Of a DNA stretch of 64,000 nt, positions 49,400-62,432 are shown piece after piece; within the stretch, counting starts at the first letter, position 1, and each line of letters begins with the position of its first letter. The notes beneath the pieces were generated by a model, which saw only the letters and a program-made list of their open reading frames with translations, had not been told where the DNA came from and made no database searches. The stretch is from assembly GCA_947568835.1 (NCBI GenBank), contig CANOQG010000006.1, forward strand, positions 434,001 to 498,000, given 5' to 3'. This DNA comes from Protonemura montana. Lineage: Eukaryota; Arthropoda; Insecta; Plecoptera; Nemouridae. The position numbers and the translations under genes are program-made.

Positions 49400-51650
49400 T
49401 CCTGCCCTATGTCCTGCCCCATGTCCTGCCCCATGTCCTGCCCCATGTCCTGCCCCATGTCCTGCCCCATGTCCTGCCCCATGTCCTGCCCCATGTCCCA
49501 TGTCCTGCCCCATGTCCTGCCCCTTGTCCTGTCCCATTTCCTGCCCCATGTCCTACCCCATGTCCTGCCCCATGTCCTGCCCCATGTCCTGCCCCATGTC
49601 CTGCCTCATGTCCTGCCCCATGTCTTGCCCCATGTCCCATGTCCTGCCCCATGTCCTGCCCCATGTCCTGCCCCATGTCCTGCCCTATGTCCTGTCTTAT
49701 GTCCTGCCCCATGTAATGCCCCATGTCCTGCTCCATGTCCTCCCCCTGTCCTGCCCTATTTCTTATGTCCTGCCCCATGTCCTGCCCCATGTCCTGTCCC
49801 ATGTTTTGCCCCATGTCCTGTCCAATGTCCTGCCTTATGTCCTGCCCCATTTCCTGCCCCATGTCCTGCCCCATGTCCTGCCCCATGTCCTGCCCTTTGT
49901 CCTGTCCCATGTCCTGTCCCATATCCTGCCCCATGTCCTGCCCCATGTCCTTCCCTATGTCCTGTCCCATGTCCTGCCCCATGTCCTGCCCCATGTCCTG
50001 CTCCATGTCCTGTCCCATGTCCTGCCTCATGTCCTGCCCCATGTCCTGCCCCATGTCCTGCCCTATGTCCTGTCCCATGTCCTGCCCCATGTCCTGCCCC
50101 ATGTCCTGCCCCATGTCCTGCCCCATGTCTTTCCCCATTTCCCATGTCCTGCCTCATGTCCTGCCCCATGTCCTGCCCCATAGCCTGGCCAATGTCCTGC
50201 CCCATGTCCTGTCCCATGTCCTGCCCCATGTTTTGCCCCATGTCCTGCCCCATGTCCTGCCCTATGTCCTGTACCATGTCCTGCCCCATGTCCTGCCCCA
50301 TGTCCTGTCCCATGTCCTGCCTCATGTCCTACCCTATGTCCTGCCCCATTTCCTGCCCCATGTCCTGCCCCATGTCCTGGCTTATGTCCTGCCCCATGTC
50401 CTGCCCCATGTCCTGCCCCATGTCTTGCCCCATGTCCCATGTCCTGCCCCATGTCCTGCCCCATGTCCTACCCCATGTCCTGCCCTATGTCCTGTCTTAT
50501 GTCCTGCCCCATGTCCTGCCCCATGTCCTGCTCCATGTCCTGCCCCATGTCCTGCTCTATGTCCCATGTCCTGCCCCATGTCCTGCCCCATGTCCTGTCC
50601 CATGTCCTGCCTCATGTCCTGCCCCATGTCCTGCCCCATGTCCAGCCCCATGTCCTGCCCCATGTCCTGGCTTATGTCCTGCCCCATGTCATGCCCCTTG
50701 TCCTGCCCCATGTCCTGCCCCATGTCCCATGTCCTGCCCCATGTCCTGCCCTTTGTCCTGTCCCATTTCCTGCCCCATGTCCTGCCCCATGTCCTGCCCC
50801 ATGTCCTGCCCCATGTCCTGCTCCATGTTCTGCCCCATGTCCTGCCCTATGTCTTGCCCCATGTCCCATGTCCTGCCCCATGTCCTGCCCCATGTCCTGC
50901 CACATGTCCTTCCCTATGTCCTGTCCTATGTCCTGCCCCATGTCCTGCCCCATGTCCTGCTCCATGTCCTCCCCCTGTCCTGCCCCATGTCCCATGTCCT
51001 GCCCCATGTCCTGCCCCATGTCCTTCCCCATGTCCTGCCCTATGTACTGTCCCATGTCCTGCCCCATGTCCTGCCCCATGTCCTGCCCTATGTCTTGCCC
51101 CATGTCTTGCCCCATGTCCCATGTCCTGCCCCATGTCCTGCCCCATGTCCTGCCCCATGTCCTGCCCTATGTCCTGCCCCATGTCCTGCCCCTCTTTCTG
51201 CTCCATGTTCCACCCCATGTCCTGCCCCATGTCCCATGTCATGCCCCATGTCCTGCCCCATGTCCTGCCCCATGTCCTGTCCCATGTCCTGCTCCATGTC
51301 CTGCCCCATGTCTTACCTCATGTCCCATGTCCTGCCTCATGTCCTGCCCCATGTCCTGCCCCATATCCTGCCCCATGTCCTGCCCCATGTCCTGCCCCAT
51401 GTCCTGTCCCATGTCCTGCCCAATGTCCTGCCCCATGTCCTGCTCCATGTCCTGCCCCATGTCCTGCCCCATGTCCTGCCCTATGTCCTGCCCCATGTCC
51501 TGCCCCATGTCCTGCCCTATGTCCTGTCCTATGTCCTGCCCCATGTCCTGCCCCATGTCCTGCTCCATGTCCTCCCCCTGTCCTGCCCCATGTCCCATGT
51601 CCTGCCACATGTCCTGCCCCATGTCCGTCCCCATGTCCTGCCCTATGTCC
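49400..51650. repeat. Block with copies at +5,045 and +8,221 bp
   Basis: ATGTAATG (49,714), a CCTTTGTCCTGTCC unit near 49,897, CATATCC near 49,921, CATAGCC (50,181), CCCCTTGTCC near 50,695 and the unusual CCTCTTTCTG unit (51,191) recur at 54,445-56,695 and again 3,176 bases after that. CTGCTCTATGTCCCATG near 50,555 is another shared private marker. Confidence 0.84.
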
Positions 51651-53220
51651 TGTCCCATGTCCTGCCCCATGTCCTACCCCATGTCCTGCCCTATGTCCTG
51701 CCCCATGTCTTGCCCCATGTCCCATGTCCTGCCCCATGTCCTGCCCCATGTCCTGCCCCATGTCCTGCCCTATGTCCTGCCCCATGTCCTGCCCCATTTT
51801 CTGCTCCATGTTCCACCCCATGTCCTGCCCCATGTCCCATGTCATGCCCCATGTCCTGCCCCATGTCCTGCCCCATGTCCTGTCCCATGTCCTGCCTCAT
51901 GTCCTGCCCCATGTCCTGCCCCATGTCCAGCCCCATGTCCTGCCCCATGTCCTGGCTTATGTCCTGCCCCATGTCATGCCCCTTGTCCTGCCCCATGTCC
52001 TGCCCCATGTCCCATGTCCTGCCCCATGTCCTGCCCTTTGTCCTGTCCCATTTCCTGCCCCATGTCCTGCCCCATGTCCTGCCCCATGTCCTGCCCCATG
52101 TCCTGCTCCATGTTCTGCCCCATGTCCTGCCCTATGTCTTGCCCCATGTCCCATGTCCTGCCCCATGTCCTGCCCCATGTCCTGCCCCATGTCCTGCCAC
52201 ATGTCCTTCCCTATGTCCTGTCCTATGTCCTGCCCCATGTCCTGCCCCATGTCCTGCTCCATTTCCTCCCCCTGTCCTGCCCCATGTCCCATGTCCTGCC
52301 CCATGTCCTGCCCCATGTCCTTCCCCATGTCCTGCCCTATGTCCTGTCCCATGTCCTGCCCCATGTCCTGCCCCATGTCCTGCCCTATGTCCTGCCCCAT
52401 GTCTTGCCCCATGTCCCATGTCCTGCCCCATGTCCTGCCCCATGTCCTGCCCCATGTCCTGCCCTATGTCCTGCCCCATGTCCTGCCCCTCTTTCTGCTC
52501 CATGTTCCACCCCATGTCCTGCCCCATGTCCCATGTCATGCCCCATGTCCTGCCCCATGTCCTGCCCCATGTCCTGTCCCATGTCCTGCTCCATGTCCTG
52601 CCCCATGTCTTACCTCATGTCCCATGTCCTGCCTCATGTCCTGCCCCATGTCCTGCCCCATATCCTGCCCCATGTCCTGCCCCATGTCCTGCCCCATGTC
52701 CTGTCCCATGTCCTGCCCAATGTCCTGCCCCATGTCCTGCTCCATGTCCTGCCCCATGTCCTGCCCCATGTCCTGCCCTATGTCCTGCCCCATGTCCTGC
52801 CCCATGTCCTGCCCTATGTCCTGTCCTATGTCCTGCCCCATGTCCTGCCCCATGTCCTGCTCCATGTCCTCCCCCTGTCCTGCCCCATGTCCCATGTCCT
52901 GCCACATGTCCTGCCCCATGTCCTTCCCCATGTCCTGCCCTATGTCCTGTCCCATGTCCTGCCCCATGTCCTACCCCATGTCCTGCCCTATGTCCTGCCC
53001 CATGTCTTGCCCCATGTCCCATGTCCTGCCCCATGTCCTGCCCCATGTCCTGCCCCATGTCCTGCCCTATGTCCTGCCCCATGTCCTGCCCCATTTTCTG
53101 CTCCATGTTCCACCCCATGTCCTGCCCCATGTCCCATGTCATGCCCCATGTCCTGCCCCATGTCCTGCCCCATGTCCTGTCCCATGTCCTGCGCCATGTC
53201 CTGCCCAATGTCTTACCTCA
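51090..53220. repeat. 1,297-bp internal tandem repeat
   Basis: The CCTCTTTCTG unit at 51,191 returns at 52,488, and the CTTACCTCATG, CATATCC and CCCAATG units between about 51,300 and 51,840 return with the same 1,297-base step. This inserts an extra round of HOR between the 5,045-base partners. Confidence 0.78.
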
Positions 53221-53719
53221 TGTCCCATGTCCTGCCTCATGTCCTGCCCCATGTCCTGCCCCATATCCTGCCCCATGTCCTGCCCCATGTCCTGCCCCAT
53301 GTCCTGTCCCATGTCCTGCCCAATGTCCTGCCCCATGTCCTGCTCCATGTCCTGCCCCATGTCCTGCCCCATGTCCTGCCCTATGTCCTGCCCCATGTCT
53401 TGCCCCATGTCCTGCCCCATGTCCTGTCCCATGTCATGTCCCATGTCCTGCCCCATGTCCTGCCCCTTGTCCTGTCCCATTTCCTGCCCCATGTCCTACC
53501 CCATGTCCTGCCCCATGTCCTGTCCCATGTCCTGCGCCATGTCCTGCCCCATGTCTTACCTCATGTCCCATGTCCTGCCTCATGTCCTGCCCCATGTCCT
53601 GCCCCATATCCTGCCCCATGTCCTGCCCCATGTCCTGCCCCATGTCCTGTCCCATGTCCTGCCCAATGTCCTGCCCCATGTCCTGCTCCATGTCCTGCCC
53701 CATGTCCTGCCCCATGTCC

Positions 53720-54850
53720 TGCCCTATGTCCTGCCCCATGTCCTGCCCCATGTCCTGCCCCATGTCCTGCCCTATGTCCTTCCCCATGTCCTGCCCCATG
53801 TCCTGCCCCATGTCCTGTCCCATGTCATGTCCCATGTCCTGCTCCATGTCCTGGCCCATGTCCTGCCCCATGTCCTGCCCTATGTCCTGCCCCATGTCCT
53901 GCCCCATGTCCTGCCCCATGTCCTGCCCCATGTCCTGCCCCATGTCCTGCCCCATGTCCTGCCCCATGTCCCATGTCCTGCCCCATGTCCTGCCCCTTGT
54001 CCTGTCCCATTTCCTGCCCCATGTCCTACCCCATGTCCTGCCCCATGTCCTGCCCCATGTCCTGCCCCATGTCCTGCCTCATGTCCTGCCCCATGTCTTG
54101 CCCCATGTCCCATGTCCTGCCCCATGTCCTGCCCCATGTCCTGCCCCATGTCCTGCCCTATGTCCTGTCTTATGTCCTGCCCCATGTAATGCCCCATGTC
54201 CTGCTCCATGTCCTCCCCCTGTCCTGCCCTATTTCTTATGTCCTGCCCCATGTCCTGCCCCATGTCCTGTCCCATGTTTTGCCCCATGTCCTGCCCTATG
54301 TCCTGCCCCATGTCCTGCCCCATGTCCTGCCCCATGTCCTGCCCTATGTCCTTCCCCATGTCCTGCCCCATGTCCTGCCCCATGTCCTGTCCCATGTCAT
54401 GTCCCATGTCCTGCTCCATGTCCTGGCCCATGTCCTGCCCCATGTCCTGCCCTATGTCCTGCCCCATGTCCTGCCCCATGTCCTGCCCCATGTCCTGCCC
54501 CATGTCCTGCCCCATGTCCTGCCCCATGTCCTGCCCCATGTCCCATGTCCTGCCCCATGTCCTGCCCCTTGTCCTGTCCCATTTCCTGCCCCATGTCCTA
54601 CCCCATGTCCTGCCCCATGTCCTGCCCCATGTCCTGCCCCATGTCCTGCCTCATGTCCTGCCCCATGTCTTGCCCCATGTCCCATGTCCTGCCCCATGTC
54701 CTGCCCCATGTCCTGCCCCATGTCCTGCCCTATGTCCTGTCTTATGTCCTGCCCCATGTAATGCCCCATGTCCTGCTCCATGTCCTCCCCCTGTCCTGCC
54801 CTATTTCTTATGTCCTGCCCCATGTCCTGCCCCATGTCCTGTCCCATGTT
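53720..54850. repeat. 572-bp tandem doublet with two ATGTAATG units
   Basis: ATGTAATG occurs at 54,187 and 54,759, and the GGCCCATG, CCCCTTGTCC and CTACCCCATG units around it repeat with the same 572-base step. No CATAGCC unit lies between them. The step length equals that of the unrelated doublet at 4.4-5.5 kb. Confidence 0.8.
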
Positions 54851-57620
54851 TTGCCCCATGTCCTGTCCAATGTCCTGCCTTATGTCCTGCCCCATTTCCT
54901 GCCCCATGTCCTGCCCCATGTCCTGCCCCATGTCCTGCCCTTTGTCCTGTCCCATGTCCTGTCCCATATCCTGCCCCATGTCCTGCCCCATGTCCTTCCC
55001 TATGTCCTGTCCCATGTCCTGCCCCATGTCCTGCCCCATGTCCTGCTCCATGTCCTGTCCCATGTCCTGCCTCATGTCCTGCCCCATGTCCTGCCCCATG
55101 TCCTGCCCTATGTCCTGTCCCATGTCCTGCCCCATGTCCTGCCCCATGTCCTGCCCCATGTCCTGCCCCATGTCTTTCCCCATTTCCCATGTCCTGCCTC
55201 ATGTCCTGCCCCATGTCCTGCCCCATAGCCTGGCCAATGTCCTGCCCCATGTCCTGTCCCATGTCCTGCCCCATGTTTTGCCCCATGTCCTGCCCCATGT
55301 CCTGCCCTATGTCCTGTACCATGTCCTGCCCCATGTCCTGCCCCATGTCCTGTCCCATGTCCTGCCTCATGTCCTACCCTATGTCCTGCCCCATTTCCTG
55401 CCCCATGTCCTGCCCCATGTCCTGGCTTATGTCCTGCCCCATGTCCTGCCCCATGTCCTGCCCCATGTCTTGCCCCATGTCCCATGTCCTGCCCCATGTC
55501 CTGCCCCATGTCCTACCCCATGTCCTGCCCTATGTCCTGTCTTATGTCCTGCCCCATGTCCTGCCCCATGTCCTGCTCCATGTCCTGCCCCATGTCCTGC
55601 TCTATGTCCCATGTCCTGCCCCATGTCCTGCCCCATGTCCTGTCCCATGTCCTGCCTCATGTCCTGCCCCATGTCCTGCCCCATGTCCAGCCCCATGTCC
55701 TGCCCCATGTCCTGGCTTATGTCCTGCCCCATGTCATGCCCCTTGTCCTGCCCCATGTCCTGCCCCATGTCCCATGTCCTGCCCCATGTCCTGCCCTTTG
55801 TCCTGTCCCATTTCCTGCCCCATGTCCTGCCCCATGTCCTGCCCCATGTCCTGCCCCATGTCCTGCTCCATGTTCTGCCCCATGTCCTGCCCTATGTCTT
55901 GCCCCATGTCCCATGTCCTGCCCCATGTCCTGCCCCATGTCCTGCCACATGTCCTTCCCTATGTCCTGTCCTATGTCCTGCCCCATGTCCTGCCCCATGT
56001 CCTGCTCCATGTCCTCCCCCTGTCCTGCCCCATGTCCCATGTCCTGCCCCATGTCCTGCCCCATGTCCTTCCCCATGTCCTGCCCTATGTCCTGTCCCAT
56101 GTCCTGCCCCATGTCCTGCCCCATGTCCTGCCCTATGTCCTGCCCCATGTCTTGCCCCATGTCCCATGTCCTGCCCCATGTCCTGCCCCATGTCCTGCCC
56201 CATGTCCTGCCCTATGTCCTGCCCCATGTCCTGCCCCTCTTTCTGCTCCATGTTCCACCCCATGTCCTGCCCCATGTCCCATGTCATGCCCCATGTCCTG
56301 CCCCATGTCCTGCCCCATGTCCTGTCCCATGTCCTGCTCCATGTCCTGCCCCATGTCTTACCTCATGTCCCATGTCCTGCCTCATGTCCTGCCCCATGTC
56401 CTGCCCCATATCCTGCCCCATGTCCTGCCCCATGTCCTGCCCCATGTCCTGTCCCATGTCCTGCCCAATGTCCTGCCCCATGTCCTGCTCCATGTCCTGC
56501 CCCATGTCCTGCCCCATGTCCTGCCCTATGTCCTGCCCCATGTCCTGCCCCATGTCCTGCCCTATGTCCTGTCCTATGTCCTGCCCCATGTCCTGCCCCA
56601 TGTCCTGCTCCATGTCCTCCCCCTGTCCTGCCCCATGTCCCATGTCCTGCCACATGTCCTGCCCCATGTCCTTCCCCATGTCCTGCCCTATGTCCTGTCC
56701 CATGTCCTGCCCCATGTCCTACCCCATGTCCTGCCCTATGTCCTGCCCCATGTCTTGCCCCATGTCCCATGTCCTGCCCCATGTCCTGCCCCATGTCCTG
56801 CCCCATGTCCTGCCCTATGTCCTGCCCCATGTCCTGCCCCATTTTCTGCTCCATGTTCCACCCCATGTCCTGCCCCATGTCCCATGTCATGCCCCATGTC
56901 CTGCCCCATGTCCTGCCCCATGTCCTGTCCCATGTCCTGCGCCATGTCCTGCCCAATGTCTTACCTCATGTCCCATGTCCTGCCTCATGTCCTGCCCCAT
57001 GTCCTGCCCCATATCCTGCCCCATGTCCTGCCCCATGTCCTGCCCCATGTCCTGTCCCATGTCCTGCCCAATGTCCTGCCCCATGTCCTGCTCCATGTCC
57101 TGCCCCATGTCCTGCCCCATGTCCTGCCCTATGTCCTGCCCCATGTCCTGCCCCATGTCCTGCCCCATGTCCTGTCCCATGTCATGTCCCATGTCCTGCC
57201 CCATGTCCTGCCCCTTGTCCTGTCCCATTTCCTGCCCCATGTCCTACCCCATGTCCTGCCCCATGTCCTGTCCCATGTCCTGCGCCATGTCCTGCCCCAT
57301 GTCTTACCTCATGTCCCATGTCCTGCCTCATGTCCTGCCCCATGTCCTGCCCCATATCCTGCCCCATGTCCTGCCCCATGTCCTGCCCCATGTCCTGTCC
57401 CATGTCCTGCCCAATGTCCTGCCCCATGTCCTGCTCCATGTCCTGCCCCATGTCCTGCCCCATGTCCTGCCCTATGTCCTGCCCCATGTCCTGCCCCATG
57501 TCCTGCCCCATGTCCTGCCCTATGTCCTTCCCCATGTCCTGCCCCATGTCCTGCCCCATGTCCTGTCCCATGTCATGTCCCATGTCCTGCTCCATGTCCT
57601 GGCCCATGTCCTGCCCCATG
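54445..57620. repeat. 3,176-bp tandem HOR, copy 1
   Basis: From ATGTAATG (54,759), CATAGCC (55,226) and CCTCTTTCTG (56,236) onward, every landmark recurs 3,176 bases later. Its right half, about 56,300-57,900, also matches 52,540-54,190 at an offset of 3,748. Confidence 0.85.
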
Positions 57621-60600
57621 TCCTGCCCTATGTCCTGCCCCATGTCCTGCCCCATGTCCTGCCCCATGTCCTGCCCCATGTCCTGCCCCATGTCCTGCCC
57701 CATGTCCTGCCCCATGTCCCATGTCCTGCCCCATGTCCTGCCCCTTGTCCTGTCCCATTTCCTGCCCCATGTCCTACCCCATGTCCTGCCCCATGTCCTG
57801 CCCCATGTCCTGCCCCATGTCCTGCCTCATGTCCTGCCCCATGTCTTGCCCCATGTCCCATGTCCTGCCCCATGTCCTGCCCCATGTCCTGCCCCATGTC
57901 CTGCCCTATGTCCTGTCTTATGTCCTGCCCCATGTAATGCCCCATGTCCTGCTCCATGTCCTCCCCCTGTCCTGCCCTATTTCTTATGTCCTGCCCCATG
58001 TCCTGCCCCATGTCCTGTCCCATGTTTTGCCCCATGTCCTGTCCAATGTCCTGCCTTATGTCCTGCCCCATTTCCTGCCCCATGTCCTGCCCCATGTCCT
58101 GCCCCATGTCCTGCCCTTTGTCCTGTCCCATGTCCTGTCCCATATCCTGCCCCATGTCCTGCCCCATGTCCTTCCCTATGTCCTGTCCCATGTCCTGCCC
58201 CATGTCCTGCCCCATGTCCTGCTCCATGTCCTGTCCCATGTCCTGCCTCATGTCCTGCCCCATGTCCTGCCCCATGTCCTGCCCTATGTCCTGTCCCATG
58301 TCCTGCCCCATGTCCTGCCCCATGTCCTGCCCCATGTCCTGCCCCATGTCTTTCCCCATTTCCCATGTCCTGCCTCATGTCCTGCCCCATGTCCTGCCCC
58401 ATAGCCTGGCCAATGTCCTGCCCCATGTCCTGTCCCATGTCCTGCCCCATGTTTTGCCCCATGTCCTGCCCCATGTCCTGCCCTATGTCCTGTACCATGT
58501 CCTGCCCCATGTCCTGCCCCATGTCCTGTCCCATGTCCTGCCTCATGTCCTACCCTATGTCCTGCCCCATTTCCTGCCCCATGTCCTGCCCCATGTCCTG
58601 GCTTATGTCCTGCCCCATGTCCTGCCCCATGTCCTGCCCCATGTCTTGCCCCATGTCCCATGTCCTGCCCCATGTCCTGCCCCATGTCCTACCCCATGTC
58701 CTGCCCTATGTCCTGTCATATGTCCTGCCCCATGTCCTGCCCCATGTCCTGCTCCATGTCCTGCCCCATGTCCTGCTCTATGTCCCATGTCCTGCCCCAT
58801 GTCCTGCCCCATGTCCTGTCCCATGTCCTGCCTCATGTCCTGCCCCATGTCCTGCCCCATGTCCAGCCCCATGTCCTGCCCCATGTCCTGGCTTATGTCC
58901 TGCCCCATGTCATGCCCCTTGTCCTGCCCCATGTCCTGCCCCATGTCCCATGTCCTGCCCCATGTCCTGCCCTTTGTCCTGTCCCATTTCCTGCCCCATG
59001 TCCTGCCCCATGTCCTGCCCCATGTCCTGCCCCATGTCCTGCTCCATGTTCTGCCCCATGTCCTGCCCTATGTCTTGCCCCATGTCCCATGTCCTGCCCC
59101 ATGTCCTGCCCCATGTCCTGCCACATGTCCTTCCCTATGTCCTGTCCTATGTCCTGCCCCATGTCCTGCCCCATGTCCTGCTCCATGTCCTCCCCCTGTC
59201 CTGCCCCATGTCCCATGTCCTGCCCCATGTCCTGCCCCATGTCCTTCCCCATGTCCTGCCCTATGTCCTGTCCCATGTCCTGCCCCATGTCCTGCCCCAT
59301 GTCCTGCCCTATGTCCTGCCCCATGTCTTGCCCCATGTCCCATGTCCTGCCCCATGTCCTGCCCCATGTCCTGCCCCATGTCCTGCCCTATGTCCTGCCC
59401 CATGTCCTGCCCCTCTTTCTGCTCCATGTTCCACCCCATGTCCTGCCCCATGTCCCATGTCATGCCCCATGTCCTGCCCCATGTCCTGCCCCATGTCCTG
59501 TCCCATGTCCTGCTCCATGTCCTGCCCCATGTCTTACCTCATGTCCCATGTCCTGCCTCATGTCCTGCCCCATGTCCTGCCCCATATCCTGCCCCATGTC
59601 CTGCCCCATGTCCTGCCCCATGTCCTGTCCCATGTCCTGCCCAATGTCCTGCCCCATGTCCTGCTCCATGTCCTGCCCCATGTCCTGCCCCATGTCCTGC
59701 CCTATGTCCTGCCCCATGTCCTGCCCCATGTCCTGCCCTATGTCCTGTCCTATGTCCTGCCCCATGTCCTGCCCCATGTCCTGCTCCATGTCCTCCCCCT
59801 GTCCTGCCCCATGTCCCATGTCCTGCCACATGTCCTGCCCCATGTCCTTCCCCATGTCCTGCCCTATGTCCTGTCCCATGTCCTGCCCCATGTCCTACCC
59901 CATGTCCTGCCCTATGTCCTGCCCCATGTCTTGCCCCATGTCCCATGTCCTGCCCCATGTCCTGCCCCATGTCCTGCCCCATGTCCTGCCCTATGTCCTG
60001 CCCCATGTCCTGCCCCATTTTCTGCTCCATGTTCCACCCCATGTCCTGCCCCATGTCCCATGTCATGCCCCATGTCCTGCCCCATGTCCTGCCCCATGTC
60101 CTGTCCCATGTCCTGCGCCATGTCCTGCCCAATGTCTTACCTCATGTCCCATGTCCTGCCTCATGTCCTGCCCCATGTCCTGCCCCATATCCTGCCCCAT
60201 GTCCTGCCCCATGTCCTGCCCCATGTCCTGTCCCATGTCCTGCCCAATGTCCTGCCCCATGTCCTGCTCCATGTCCTGCCCCATGTCCTGCCCCATGTCC
60301 TGCCCTATGTCCTGCCCCATGTCCTGCCCCATGTCCTGCCCCATGTCCTGTCCCATGTCATGTCCCATGTCCTGCCCCATGTCCTGCCCCTTGTCCTGTC
60401 CCATTTCCTGCCCCATGTCCTACCCCATGTCCTGCCCCATGTCCTTCCCCATGTCCTGCCCCATGTCCTGCCTCATGTCCTGCCCCATGTCTTGCCCCAT
60501 GTCCCATGTCCTGCCCCATGTCCTGCCCCATGTCCTGCCCCATGTCCTGCCCTATGTCCTGTCTTATGTCCTGCCCCATGTAATGCCCCATGTCCTGCTC

Positions 60601-60796
60601 CATGTCCTCCCCCTGTCCTGCCCTATGTCTTATGTCCTGCCCCATGTCCTGCCTCATGTCCTGCCCCATGTCCTGCCCTATGTCCTGTCCCATGTCCTGC
60701 CCCATTTCCTGCCCCATGTCCTGCTCCATGTCCTGCCCCATGTCCTGCCCCATGTCCCGCTCCATGTCCTCCCCCTGTCCTGCCTCATGTCCCATG
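57621..60796. repeat. 3,176-bp tandem HOR, copy 2
   Basis: Second copy, with ATGTAATG at 57,935, CATAGCC at 58,402 and CCTCTTTCTG at 59,412. One private change is CTGTCATATG near 58,716. Its right end merges into the block shared with 15.8-19.6 kb, so past about 60.4 kb it no longer follows copy 1. Confidence 0.82.
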
Positions 60797-62360
60797 TCCT
60801 GCCCCATGTCCTGCCCCATGTCCTGCCCCATGTCCTGCCCCATGTCCTGTCCCATGTCCTGCCCCATGTTTTGCCCCATGTCCTGTCCAATGTCCTGCCT
60901 TATGTCCTGCCCCATTTCCTGCCCCATGTCCTGCCCCATGTCCTGCCCCATGTCCTGCCCTATGTCCTGCCCCATGTCCTGCCCCATGTCCTGCCCTATG
61001 TCCTGTCCCATGTCCTGTCCCATGTCCTGCCCCATGTCCTGCCCCATGTCCTTCCCTATGTCCTGTCCCATGTCCTGCCCCATGTCCTGCCCCATGTCCT
61101 GCTCCATGTCCTGTCCCATGTCCTGCCCCATGTCCTGCCCCATGTCCTGCCCCATGTCCTGCCCTATGTCCTGTCCCATGTCCTGCCCCATGTCCTGCCC
61201 CATGTCCTGCCCCATGTCCTGCCCCATGTCTTTCCCCATTTCCCATGTCCTGCCTCATGTCCTGCCCCATGTCCTGCCCCATAGCCTGGCCAATGTCCTG
61301 CCCCATGTCCTGTCCCATGTCCTGCCCCATGTTTTGCCCCATGTCCTGCCCCATGTCCTGCCCTATGTCCTGTCCCATGTCCTGCCCCATGTCCTGCCCC
61401 ATGTCCTGTCCCATGTCCTGCCTCATGTCCTACCCTATGTCCTGCCCCATTTCCTGCCCCATGTCTTGCCCCATGTCCTGCCCCATGTCCTGCCCCATGT
61501 CCTGCCCCAAGTTCTGCCCCATGTCTTGCCCCATGTCCCATGTCCTGCCCCATGTCCTGCCCCATGTCCTACCCCATGTCCTGCCCTATGTCCTGTCTTA
61601 TGTCCTGCCCCATGTCCTGCCCCATGTCCTGCTCCATGTCCTGCCCCATGTCCTGCTCCATGTCCCATGTCCTGCCCCTTGTCCTGCCCCATGTCCTGTC
61701 CCATGTCCTGCCTCATGTCCTGCCCCATGTCCTGCCCCATGTCCTGCCCCATGTCCTGCCCCATGTCCTGTCCCATGTCCTGCCTCATGTCATGCCCCAT
61801 GTCCTGCCCCATGTCCTGCCCCATGTCCCATGTCCTGCCCCATGTCCTGCCCTTTGTCCTGTCCCATTTCCTGCCCCATGTCCTGCCCCATGTCCTGCCC
61901 CATGTCCTGCCCCATGTCCTGCCCCATGTTCTGCCCCATGTCCTGCCCTATGTCTTGCCCCATGTCCCATGTCCTGCCCCATGTCCTGCCCCATGTCCTG
62001 CCCCATGTCCTTCCCTATGTCCTGTCCTATGTCCTGCCCCATGTCCTGCCCCATGTCCTGCTCCATGTCCTCCCCCTGTCCTGCCCCATGTCCCATGTCC
62101 TGCCCTATGTCCTGTCCCATGTCCTGCCCCATGTCCTGCCCCATGTCCTGTCCCATGTCCTGCCTCATGTCCTACCCCATGTCCTGCCCTATGTCCTGCC
62201 CCATGTCCTGCCCCATGTCCTGCCCCATGTCCTGCGCCATGTCCTGCCCCATGTCCTGTCCCATGTCATGTCCCATGTCCTGCTCCATGTCCTGCCCCAT
62301 GTCCTGCCCCATGGCCTGCCCTATGTCCTGCCCCATGTCCTGCCCCATGTCCTGCCCCAT
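58583..62360. repeat. Distant copy of the 15.8-19.6 kb block
   Basis: This is the +42,777 partner described at 15,806-19,583. It differs by CCCCAAGTTCTG near 61,508, CCCTTGTCC near 61,676 and CTGCCTCATGTCATG near 61,790, and it diverges after 62,360, where CATGTCCAATG and a second CCATGG unit (62,388) appear. Confidence 0.82.
60000..61566. repeat. 2,433-bp HOR shared with the right edge
   Basis: Landmarks here, including ATGTAATG (60,581), CCCGCTCC, CATAGCC (61,282) and CCCCAAGTTCTG (61,508), recur 2,433 bases later up to the end of the window. Confidence 0.84.
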
Positions 62361-62432
62361 GTCTTGCCCCATGTCCAATGTCCTGCCCCATGGCCTGCCC
62401 CATGTCCTGCCCCATGTCCTGCCCTATGTCCT

